Source: Branchiostoma floridae (taxonomy: Eukaryota > Chordata > Leptocardii > Amphioxiformes > Branchiostomatidae). From it: a stretch of DNA of 64,000 bases. The stretch lies in NCBI RefSeq assembly GCF_000003815.2, contig NC_049987.1, positions 8,637,100-8,701,099 of the forward strand, in the 5' to 3' direction. Each line of letters begins with the position of its first letter. Positions within the stretch are counted from its first letter, which is position 1. Below, piece after piece: positions 50,901 through 62,900 of this stretch. The notes beneath the pieces were generated by a model. That model did no database searches and was not told where the DNA came from. It was given only the letters and a program-made list of their open reading frames with translations. A program made the position numbers and the translations under genes.

Positions 50901-53900
50901 TTTTACTGGCTTAATAAAAAGGCTTTTTTCTCCTTCTTCAGCCACCCACTTATATTACGCCCTTACATTGAAGAAAGTATTTCCATATTTTCTTAAGTGG
51001 TTTGTTGTTGTAATGGCCTGTGTGTACCATTAAATCCCTGTATATAGTGAGGACGTCAACACGGTTGCCCCTGGGCCAATCCATGACCTCTTTGAGTCAC
51101 ATGTAATAATCCTATTCTATTCGATTGCACATACCCAGCCGCACTGCCCACTGTACACACGGTGGACCTGGAGAATTCCAAGTACGAAAAGCCAAAAATA
51201 ACCACTATTGCAATTACGATGAAATGACCCTGCACGTAGATTCTTTACACAGAGCTATGGGTTCAATGTAAACAGTCAGATGACGTCAATGAAACCCATA
51301 ATTAGATACTAATGAATTAGATACCTTTACCCATCAATATTTCTTTGAACCTTTATTTATTAATGAAAGCTCAAATCATATTTTCATATTTGATTAAACG
51401 TGACAACAAATATCAGGTTTACATATTGAAGTTTGTTTACCCGGATGCATATAGTCGGTTCTATGACCTTATCCAGATATAAATTCTACTAATGACCTGT
51501 AGACGTTTGCCATGCGTTCATCTTAACTTAATCATGTACAGTAGACGTGTTCGTCGGCGAAGTGCTCTTAAAAGATCAAGTATGCCTCTCCGACCAATTT
51601 ATTTATCCTCTTCCAATTGGTGAACTCCAATGGTTTCCAATCCCAACTGTTCGGACGGATAATGTGGTGTGATGCAACTAGATGCACGAGGCAGCCGTGC
51701 CACCATTTGATCTGACGTAGTGAGGTGTGCTGCCTGATGCCGTATCTATCCACAGAGATTAACACCTCATCGATCCCTAAATATGTGATGGATTGGGCAA
51801 ACCCTGTTGGTATTGCTCGGATGCAATACTTCCATTAGCTCCCGTCAACGTCCATGTCTCCGCTGTAACCCTCTCTGTCCGCCCTGTTTGCCCAGGCCAA
51901 TTTCATTAGATATTCTCCGTCCAAAATGAGCAAACCGAGCATCAGGCAATAACCGACGGGTTATTAAACCTCGAGTCAATATTGCTGTACCCCTCCAAGT
52001 CATGCAGTTCGGATAGAAATTATGGAATCGGAGTCATTCTAGACACTGTGTCCACGTCTGTCTTAACGATCCTGGCGTACAGGTCTCCCTGTCGCTATAG
52101 CCAATACCTAATTACCTCCCTGTTCGATACAGTACGTGTTGTACATGCCAACGAAAGGTATTGACTGGACTCAGTAGAGCATAGTGGAATCATCGGGGAC
52201 GACATAACTTCCAGAATATGATATGAAACGATGCCCAAGTCCATGCTCCATTATTTCTGGGTATAAAGCTCCCCAGGACGTCATCTCCTGGGTCCATATC
52301 CTACCGTAAGCTGCTTTCAAATAAAGATAGAAGAACATCAATTGTAAAGGCAATCATACAGCACCACTCAGTCTCATATGCTATGCAACAGATGCGCTTT
52401 CATCTACTAAGGATTCTTTTATGTTTTGTTAGATATACCATGGGCAATGATGGCCTTCCTAAAGGCTATTAATAATTGACTCTCCGCGGTTTAAGTGGCC
52501 ACGAATGTCTGGGATAGGGAACTGCTCATTCGCCCTCCTGACCTTTTCAACTCGCTACTGTATATCATAACTGGAAAACTATTCATTACGGACAAAGGGA
52601 GGATATCCTGCAGGGAAAGGCCTTCAATTTGTGGGAGCCGTGGCTCTTTGATGAAAGGAATATTACATGGAGAACCAGACCCTCAATACCGGAAGCTCTG
52701 ACACTGACAGGAAATAAAAGTCACTCGGATCTGCCAAAGCGACCGTAAATACAAAAAAACCAACTGCCTTGAGCCCCTCGTTTCAATATTTCCGTAGAAT
52801 CGACATGGTAATGGTTGGTCCTTATGGTGGATTCGAACGTATAGTTGGGGCAGCTTTTCCTCGTGTATTTACTATAATTATGTCTATCCTAACAGTACTT
52901 TTAACCTACAATAGATAGGATTTTTTTAGTGTGTGTTCGATATGGCGTTCATTCAACAAAAAGCATGTCTTATCATCATGCCATTGAAAGACATCATTAC
53001 CAGATCTTCATTCAAGTCCAAACATAAATAGCACATCCCATTTAGGTCAAATAACATGATAATACTGTTCATCAAGGAAAGGGGGCTAATAATAGGCTGT
53101 TATTTCAACAGTGATTACTAGGCGGAAATCTAATTTTAGACAAATAATCATGTCATTGGCAATGTCGTATTCAGCCAAAATCGATACGTAAGATATCTAA
53201 TTTTGTTGAAGCCACGCCTGAGGCAAGCCCTACAAACATGTAGGTGATCGTCGTATTTCCAAGAAATAGAAACCGTCAGCTGTCATCAAATCAATATGTC
53301 TTCCTACATACGGGACACGTGATCAGTCATCACATGCCCTCGGCTAACCCGAATATGCTGTTAATGGGATTTGTATGCTGCTTGTTGTGTCTAATGCCTA
53401 GGTTACACATAGCCGAATTTGGCTCCCGACTCTCTCCCGACTATGGTTTAGGAGTGATTCGGGAGCTAGTCGGCTGTACTCGGCTGGCGTTCGGCTGAGT
53501 CGGCTGGCGTTCGGCTGGCGTTCGGCTGAGTCGGCTGGCGTTCGGCTGCTCCATCCGAATGTTTTGAAATGTTCAAAACATTCGGCTCTGAACGGCAACT
53601 ATGGAATGGGTCGGTTGGTGGTCGGCTGGTGTTTGGCACGGTCGGCTAGTGTTCGGTTGGTGTTCGGGAGTAAGTCAGCAGTCAAATTAAATCTTAACCA
53701 CGCCATAAACATTGCTGATTTACTCCCAGCTTGTTTCCAACTTACCAATTATTCACTCCAAGACCTTAGATAAATCTCTGCTAACTCATTCCCAAGCAAA
53801 AAGACTATTGCCAGAACGTATAGACGAATCACTCCCGAACTTCACACAACCGACATCCAGCCCAAAGCAAAAAGACCCATAAATGCCGCACTGGAGCTAT

Positions 53901-56900
53901 ATGTGATCTAAATTTGATCTCTTGGTGATGTTTACAAATAGAACAAAGGACATTCTTGATTAAAAACGAAAATGAGCACTCTTTTGAAAATCGCTGATTA
54001 TGTCTATTTCAAGTCGAAAAGGGGTCGGCAATCGGTTGGGGATCAGTCAGGAGTGATTCGGCAGTCTGCGGCTAGAGGTCGGGATGGTTGGTGATAGGTT
54101 AGTTAGCATTTGGGACACAGTCGGGAGTAAGTCATTTACTGGTCGGTAGGTGTTCGGGACATGTTCGGCGCTAAAAAATAGGCGTGGCCTAAACTGGTCA
54201 GACTACTCCCGAACTACTGCCGACTTGGGTCGGCTAAGAGTCGGCTAGTGTTCGGGAGACAAAGTCAGCTATGTGTAACCTAGGCATTAGCTGAATTAAT
54301 TTTATAACATGATTGAAAGCAGGCAGTATGCCAGGTAATTTGGTGCGATATTTTGTCATTTTTTCTCTGCTCTTTGCCATGAACGATTAAAGGAGCATTC
54401 CTAATAGTTCTTTGATGTGTTTTCTCTGTGTTTTGCTGACCTTGAAATATTTGTTACCTCCAGTTCCGCCCTCCCAGTCACCCATAATTTCTGGCGACGT
54501 TGGGCCGCGTCTTGCCGGTGAAGGGCTCGTTCTGTCCTGCCTGTCGGAGGGGGGCCGGCCTCCTCCCCGCCTGAAATGGTACAACGGCACGGAGCAGTAC
54601 GTCCTGCCCACCAGCACACCCGGCCAGAGCGCGGGGGTGTCGTCAGCCTCGCTCGACCTGGTCGTGCCTCAGCTCCAGAGGTGGGACAATGGTGTCAACC
54701 TGAGTTGTGTGGCAGAGCAGGTTCTACCTGGGTTGACAACGCGACAAACAACTTCCAGAATGCTCCAGATCAACTGTGAGTAAATTCACACAGCTGAAAT
54801 ACTTACAAAGGATAACAATAACAACTTTGTTGCAGATATATGCCCGAGATCTCAAATCATGTAACATAGAAATAAGAATGATAAGACACAATGTCAATGA
54901 CACTACTTCTCATGGTATACTGTATTCTAAATTCTACATTATACTTTGTATGTGGCATTGTTAAAATAAGTTACTAAAATTTGAGTGCGGTGCCACATTG
55001 TCCTCGTCTGTCCGAAAGCAAATATCTAAAAAAATCAAGCTGGTTTTGAATTTGACTTCTTTTAGGCCAGACGAATTTACTTGTATAATATGTGGGTTCC
55101 TGTATATTTATGCTAGTAGAGCTGGGTTTTTTTAAAATACAGGAATAGTTGGAAAGTACAAATACAGAAAACTATACACTTTGGTAAGCATATTCTTGGG
55201 TTGTCAAAACAGCGCTTACTCCCAAAGCCCCGGTATAAAAAGATGGGTAATCCATCAGCAGTGTCGGTTGTGTTTGTGTCAATGCGCAAATTGCACTAAT
55301 TGCCAACCTCCGGGGTAAGTGCTCATCTAAATGCAGGAATGTACCTTTACACTTGATACCGAAGGTCCTGATCCTATATCCTCGGCGTCAGGACTCGCTC
55401 TGACATTTCCGAGCGTTAGGCTGTGAATTTGTCATGCATACATATAAAGAAACATGAGGCCCAGAACCACCAAGGCCACGCCGTAACGTTTCCTGGCTGC
55501 CCCCTGGAATAGCTACTCTTAGTTGTGAAAGTGACTAAATGTTCCAAATACAGATATAAACGTTTAGTTCCAATGAGATTTCTGACAGTAGAAAAATATA
55601 GTAATGGGGTTATTAGATATAAATTTCACCCACTAGACTATTAAAAAATTCGAATTATGTTACGTCTGTTGTTATCATACATCTCATTTTACAAGCAGTT
55701 ACGGACGACGTAACAACCCCAGCATTACAAGACCCTTCTGCAGTAACGCCCAACATTTACAAAGAATTGATCAATAACAGTTTAGCCCGAATGCTTAACA
55801 CTCGCAGCCTATAAAGCATGAAGAACATGACTTTTCCCTCAATCCCACGTCTGGGTTCAGAGCAGCGGGATCGTCCGCTCACTTTACAGCAGGAAAATTT
55901 ATATCAGCTATTTTACGCACCCTGGGCAATATCGCGGTGAACTTTTGCCACGACAATTAGGTTGACATTCACGAGCAGGCCATCCTCTTCTCGCGCACGG
56001 CGGAGGCATTTTTCACACCCAGGTGAAGTCACGCGTCAGGTGGGGGGCAAGTGTGAGGGAATTTGTTCAACATAAACCTCCCAGCAACTTAGGAAGGGGA
56101 TATTTTCGGGTCGTGGTAACAGCGGAAATCTACATTCAACTTAGCACAGACTAGTATTGTCAGTTGTTAGATGGTGTTACAGACGGCTTATTATCATATA
56201 GCAAATTTACATATCCACATAGGAAATGTATATGTATTCACAATGTAATCCAGTATCGTACGAAAAGACCCGGGCAGTTTGGGCAACGTACCAAGGATTG
56301 GGACAACTCCAACTATTAAGATTTTATATTAGATCTGTGACACACAAACATAAATGATGTAGTAACTAGTATGAAGGGTTGCGAGTTGATGATGAATGCT
56401 GCCTTTCCAGATCCCCCGACGGTTACTCTGCCCGTGAGATCCGTGCGGGTCGTGGAGGGAGACCCCGCCAATCTCACATGTCTGGTGGAGAGCAACCCTG
56501 CGTCTGTCTTACAATGGACTAGAATAGGAGGAAAGTCTCCGTCTAGAGCCCAAAGGAGGTATGCTATGAAGATCAATGTAACCGTTTATGTTTATGAACA
56601 AGATACGTATACACAAATGGGGGATATATCTTTTAAATGATCTGTCAACTTCCATGTCTCCTACCACTTTACTTTAGCTATAATCATCATGCAGTTTGCA
56701 CTCTGTGTGAGAGGTTCGCATCAGCGCCTAGTAACCATCAACTAAATGTGAAAAACATGAACAAGGAATTTCTAAACAAGGCTCTCTGTACTTACTGTGC
56801 CTCTGTCATACCAATGTATTGCAGGTTCAACTCTGGGCCATGACGTTAACGTGCGGAAACTATTTACCGTGTAAACTTGTATGATTATACTTTTCCTCCG

Positions 56901-59900
56901 TCTGAAGTTCCAATCAACATGCTATTACATAAGATATTGCACTGAGTTAGTCGAGTGCTGATTCATCACTACATCAATTGCTAGTTTATACCCCTGAAAG
57001 ATGCCATTTTCTGCGGTGTATACTAAGTAGAGACAGTCATTTTGCCTTGCCCTGCCTCCGTAAGGGTGAAGAAGATGAAGCACTTCATTACCCCAAATCA
57101 CCACAGGCTGCCGTGCAATGGATTATCGGGGGCAAAGTGCGATGAACTGGGGGGTTCACAATCCCCTGAAGTACTGTAGAGCTGCATTAATGCTCAATTC
57201 TTTGGCTACTTGGTGGAAATGGCGGCCAATGTCAGACCGACGCTGGGTCCCCGGGGGAGGTTTGGGTGACCTACACGACTTCTTAGCGTCGAAACAAATG
57301 AGGTAGCAAAGCCTACGTAGGTACACACATTCGTTTTATTTATGAATCTCGGTGCCATGAATTGAAATCGATCCCGTTGTGTGTTTAGGGGCTACACCCT
57401 CAGGATCCCCCGGGTGTCTAGGGCGGATAGCGGCACCTACAAGTGCGTCGCTGACAACGGGGTCGAACCGAGAGGCGTGGGAACTATCAGCGTGGAAGTG
57501 ATATGTGAGTACAAGTCGTGTGACTTGCCGTAGGCTACGTTTCAATTGGTATTTTTGTGTACCTGAGAGTCGGCTCCGAGAGCCTACATCTCCAACCTGA
57601 CATCGACAGCAAATAGAAGACAATTGTTCAAAGACTAGAAATCATATCACGCTACGCTCAGATGTAACAAACTGTCCGCTAAATGAAATTTAGTAACAAA
57701 GATGATTTTATCATCATTTGTCTGTACGACGGGGTTTCTAAACCTGCGACCTTTGTTGACTCACAGCGCTAGCACGTAAAATAACAAGTGACAGTCCGGT
57801 CTTTTTTCTAGTGGCAAACTCTCATTCTTTAATGCCAAAGACACACAAAACCTAAACAAGCATACATTTGCTTGCTTACGTTGCTGAAGGCTTCCATTGG
57901 AATTCATAAGGACGCCACTCCATGCCGTCTGAGTTGTCTGTGGAGTAGTATATCTAGAGTCCAAATGTTGACCCTGCGCCGGATCTCTGCGTGGGGACCA
58001 TTTAATATTTGAGGTCCGTCATTTTCTGGAGGCAGCGGGTATGGAAGTGTTCGATGGTGCGAAAGTGGTTTCTACATGGAGTCTACATTTCACTTGCTTA
58101 CATTAAGACTGAGATACAAACTGCTCAGTAAACAGCACCCTTGTTCTTGCTGGTCGGTTTTCTAAATACTCGCAATCTTGTCAGGAGGAGGCAGATACCC
58201 GTCCCTGTCTGTTTACGTTTATAAATGTCGCAGTTGGCACTTAGCGTTGATCCACTGTACGTGAAGGAGTTCCTCAGAGTGGTGTCTGTTGGGGCTGTGT
58301 GGGATTATTCTAGACTCATGGTTTCAGCCTTTTCAGTGTTAACACTGAGCCCAGTGTGTGAAATGTTCTACATGGCATTAAAGAGTCGAAGATATCGGGT
58401 ACAATCCCACCACCTTTCATGGCACAATTTTCTCCTCCGTATTATACCCTTACCTTTACTCCGTCATGCAGTGAATACAACGCAGCTAAGAACTTTAAGT
58501 GACTTTAAGCACTTCCCGTAACAGAAGTCGGTTTACCGTGTAAATGAGGTCTTGATGTTGCTGCCTGCATTTCCCTGGCTCCCTGCAAATATCATGCCTC
58601 TGGTACATCATTCTTTTATAAACTCGGACTTACTTTCTGGTAGCCTATGTTCAGTTTTGATTAGTCTAAGCAGCAGTATTTTTATGAGGACTTTCCCAGC
58701 ACACAACACTAAAGATACCTCTTTCTTCTTTCTTCAGTCTATCCTATCTACATTCTTATCTCAACGTTAGAGCTTTTTACATTCCACCAAGAGTTCCAGA
58801 CAGCAGTGATGAATGAATGAGCGACTGACTCACTCCAAGCTCTTTGGATTTCTCCTGGCATTCCGTCAGGTCCTGTGGCTTTGTTACACTTGAGAGAGTT
58901 CAGTGCCATTCAAACTTTACTTACTGTTGGCAGATCGTTCGTCTCTGTCATTGTTAGGAGCTCTGAGATGTCTTTCAATGCTGTTGTCCAGGTCTGTATG
59001 TCTATTGAAGAGTTTTTGACAGTGCTTTGCCCAGTGAGCAGGACTGACAGCTTTGTCAGTAATAAGACTTGAACCGTTCGCGGTCTGAATGGGGAATTGT
59101 GCCTTTGTCCACACATTGCTTTGAGAGTACTGTAGAGACCCTGTTGGTTACCACTTCCTGCAAATCCATATAACTCTTCGGCTAGGTTTGATTGTCAGTC
59201 GTTATTCATATTCCTAAGCTCGTGTCATGGAACCGTAGTGCGTTGGTTTGGATACTTGATCCAAGCAATCTACGGAAGTGGTGGTCAAGGTGCCGGGCAC
59301 ACTTCCCGATGCTTCAGAGAGATGTTCCGTGCTAGAAGGAGTGTCATTGAGACTGTCCGGCGGTCATAAAGTGTTCAAGATACATTTGTAGCTTATGCCA
59401 GACATCATATGCAAAGAGTTTTTGAGTTGAAGGAGTTCTCAGTCCACACCCCCTTTCCAAATGAGAGCTCCGAATCCAAGGGGAAGGCTAAGAAGACTGC
59501 TGTGGGCTCTGATCTATGATCCTATGGCAGCCTGTTGAAGTAGTGTACTGGGGACGGGCGCGCTTGGAGCCAGCATGTCCACCCTACATCGTCCATGCAA
59601 TCACATCTTTTCCCAAACTCTCTAACAATTATTGTGCTTCAGATATCGCAAATCCTAATAAAGACATACAAGCGTCCATGAGTTCATTATTCATTTCTGA
59701 ACGTAGCCAAAGTCAATAATCTAAATCATGACACATTGTCTAACATCACATGATAATGCGTAACCATGACAACCAAGGACTATCGATGTGTTTTTCATTT
59801 AAAAAGAATCGAATTGAACGTCTGGCTGAACATCAAAGCTACCAAGCTCTCTATATTGCATACATCGATTGTCGTTTTTGCCTCACCATGTGTGTTGCCC

Positions 59901-62900
59901 CATAGTAACCCATTAATTGTGCAGCTATATATATCTCATCATTATTCTGCCCTGGTTTCAGGTCCTCCTCTCATCAAACCAACGTTTGAAGAGCAAGTCA
60001 GCGTCCTTTTCGGTCAGGACTGGGAATTGAAATGTGTCGCCGACGGAAATCCGAAGCCCACAATCAAATGGCGCCGGAAGAACAACCGGACTCTCCTAGA
60101 CAACCCATTATCCCTGTCACCTTTGACCTACCAGACAGAGGGCCTGTACGAGTGCGTGGCGTGGAGTGATAGATTCCCGGAAGTTTCCAGAGAGACCTTT
60201 ATCAATGTCATGGGTTAGTGTTGGCATGCATATGTGCATGAGTAGGCCTTATAGCACACGACATAACATTCAATATTAAAGGCAGCAATATGCTTTGCTG
60301 TTTTTTATCTATAACACTTAGGACATGAAATTAGACATACAATGTATATTTCCCTATTAATAGTGTTAGTCTGTGTTAACCATGAAAATATTCATAATCA
60401 TTATAATTCATTGCTTGGTTATATTGGTTGACTTGTACAGACATTGCAAAATATCAACCCAAATGAATTTTTGTATGGCTTAATAGATATGATTAACCTC
60501 ATACTGATCTTTTCAACTGACAAATCAACACCGTCCTTCCACTTAAGGCAGACCAGACGTCCTGGCAGATTCCGCACCCGTCCTGGTGACAGGGGGAGAC
60601 ACGGTCAGGTTAACCTGCCACATCACCTCAGACCCCCCTCCAGACTACGTCGACTGGGTCTGGAAGGGGGTCTCGGGACACCAGAAAAAGTACCGGCCTG
60701 GCAGGACGGGAGACATCACGGTAAAGATGAGCGGAGATGCGCAGAGCACGTTAACCATCGGCACTGCGGATCCCGTGCACAGTGGGGACTACATCTGCAC
60801 CGCCACCAACATGTTTGGATCAGATCAAGAAAAATTTAGGGTAGAAGTTTCAGGTAGCTATCTCTTCACCTCTCCATATATGTCATGCTGTGTCTCATCT
60901 CACCGGGGTTCCCTGGGATCTATATCTCCACATAAACTGTTAGGAAACAGATGTTTCCCTTTATGTCAGTGTTTTTCCGGTGCTAAAACTGCTGAATATG
61001 TTTCCCTTCTGTCTATTCTTCTCTTTCCTATTGTACTGGTTGACAAGATTTACAGTACTTTTTCTTGCTAAGCTCTTGAATATTCTGATTGACTGCTCGT
61101 GCGTACACACTGAAAAGCGTATCCTTACGTGGGTGGTCATCAATATAACATGCCCTTTAAGATGAATTTTCTGTCTTAAATAATGTTGACAAACGACGCA
61201 ACGGTTCATACCTCATCTTGAAGGACGTGCGTAATAATATCTGTGATAGATGGGATACATCTCAAATTCATAAAGTTCGGAAGTTGCGTTATAGCGGCCC
61301 GTTTGTGAAATATTAGCAACAGTCGTGTGCAGCATATTGCCTGCTTCTGATGGGATGTTTGTTTAATACGCCGTTGCAATTTCATTAAGGAAAGTGGAAG
61401 TCGTTGATGATCCAGGCTATTTTAGATGCGTTTTACGGCTGTATGATATAAGCCTGCAGCAAATCAAGTAATCCCCATTAAGAAATTAAAAACCCGCCTA
61501 CACGTACACCGTACGCTTTAGAGTGTAAAACATTATCAACAAAAGGAGCATGTTGATCTTACAAGTAGATTCCTTTCTCCATTGCCCTGTTTTGTTCTCA
61601 TCTGTAACTAAGGTTATGAAGCTCCGTATTTAATTGATTGTTGTTGCAACTACAACTGAGCCCCATCTTTAATTCTAATTTGATCTAGATGTTTCTTTAG
61701 ATATAACAATCCCCTTTAAAATTGCATAAGACTAATGACTTGCTTTATCAAGGTCCACATCTGCCACTGAATCAGTAGGGGGACCTGACTTCTTAGGGCC
61801 AATGATAAAGTGTAATGAAACGCCATTTACTCTTGGTCGACTAAAAATTCCTAGACATACAATATCCGGGAAATAATGGTGTTAATGTTATACGTCGATG
61901 ATTTTGTAGTTCTTGTAGAACTAAACATATATTTTCTCTTTGTTTTCTCAGAGTCTTGGACGGTACTCATTGCTGCCATTACAATGGGCATTGTCGTTGG
62001 AATCCTGATCGCCATTATTGCCATGTTGTGTCTTAGGACTAGAAAAATGTGGAAATATCGACACAGGAAAGCTGGTAAGCACTGAATATTGAGGAAATGT
62101 GATTTGTTGTGATATGATGGAACGTAATGCGTAGTCATGCGTTATGAAACACTGTACTGTGACGGAATTTGGCGTAATGATGGATAGTGGTTATTTTACG
62201 ATATGGCATGATGAAGTGTTTTCCGGTTCCTTTTAATGTAATGTAACCTTTAAAAGTGCTGACATGTGATGTTACACGTAGAAATGTACGAAAAATTAGG
62301 TCATCATCCTGAACATCTAGATACAAAAGATAACAGAAATTTGCATACTGAAATGGGTTTGTCAACAGGAACGGAATGTACGTCTTTATGGGAGAGATGT
62401 GTGGTGTCATTTGAACTAGGGTCAATAAATTAGCAACTGTGGTACGTTTATACTGTCGGCAAAGCGTACAAGGATAATTTATTGCTGCTTAACTGATGGA
62501 AAGTTCCGTGTTCCTCAGCAAATCTTTGTCACCGTCTTAGTGTTCGGACTTGGTCCGGTACAAAGGGGTTGACAAAGGTTGTAGATCTTCTCATACTTAG
62601 AAAGTGTTTTCTGTCACCACAGACAGTGTAACGAGGCCGTCTGAGTCCTTCTCTTATTGTGCACCCACTGATAACGATGTCAGTGGAAGGATGATATCTA
62701 ACCCTCTGGGGTAGGTTTAACATACGTATCTACTATTCAAATCTATATCGCGTGTACAAGCTGTTTCTTACGAGCATTGCCAATGTACTTGTAAGGATTT
62801 CAGTTGATTTTTTTCACCTTTTTTTTAATGTCCTGTGACATACCACTACTTCTGCGTATTGAAATTGGCTCTTTTGGTCATTGGCATTTGTTAATCACAT

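Larger units (their letters stand above)
47981..54463. other. Intron 1 (about 6.5 kb) with embedded elements
   Basis: The intron runs from the GCAAGT donor at 47958 to the acceptor cctccag at 54463. It contains an unexplained 199-codon frame (49330-49929), a telomere-like tract (50331-50485) and a foldback element (53391-54290). The remainder shows no coding sequence. Confidence 0.7.

Noticed and set aside
54387-54619. Minus-strand proline/arginine-rich frames
   Set aside because: They are shadows of the GC-rich exon 2.
60444-60839. 131-codon plus-strand frame over Ig5
   Set aside because: It is an out-of-frame shadow of exon 6; the true frame has the Ig cysteines and tryptophan.
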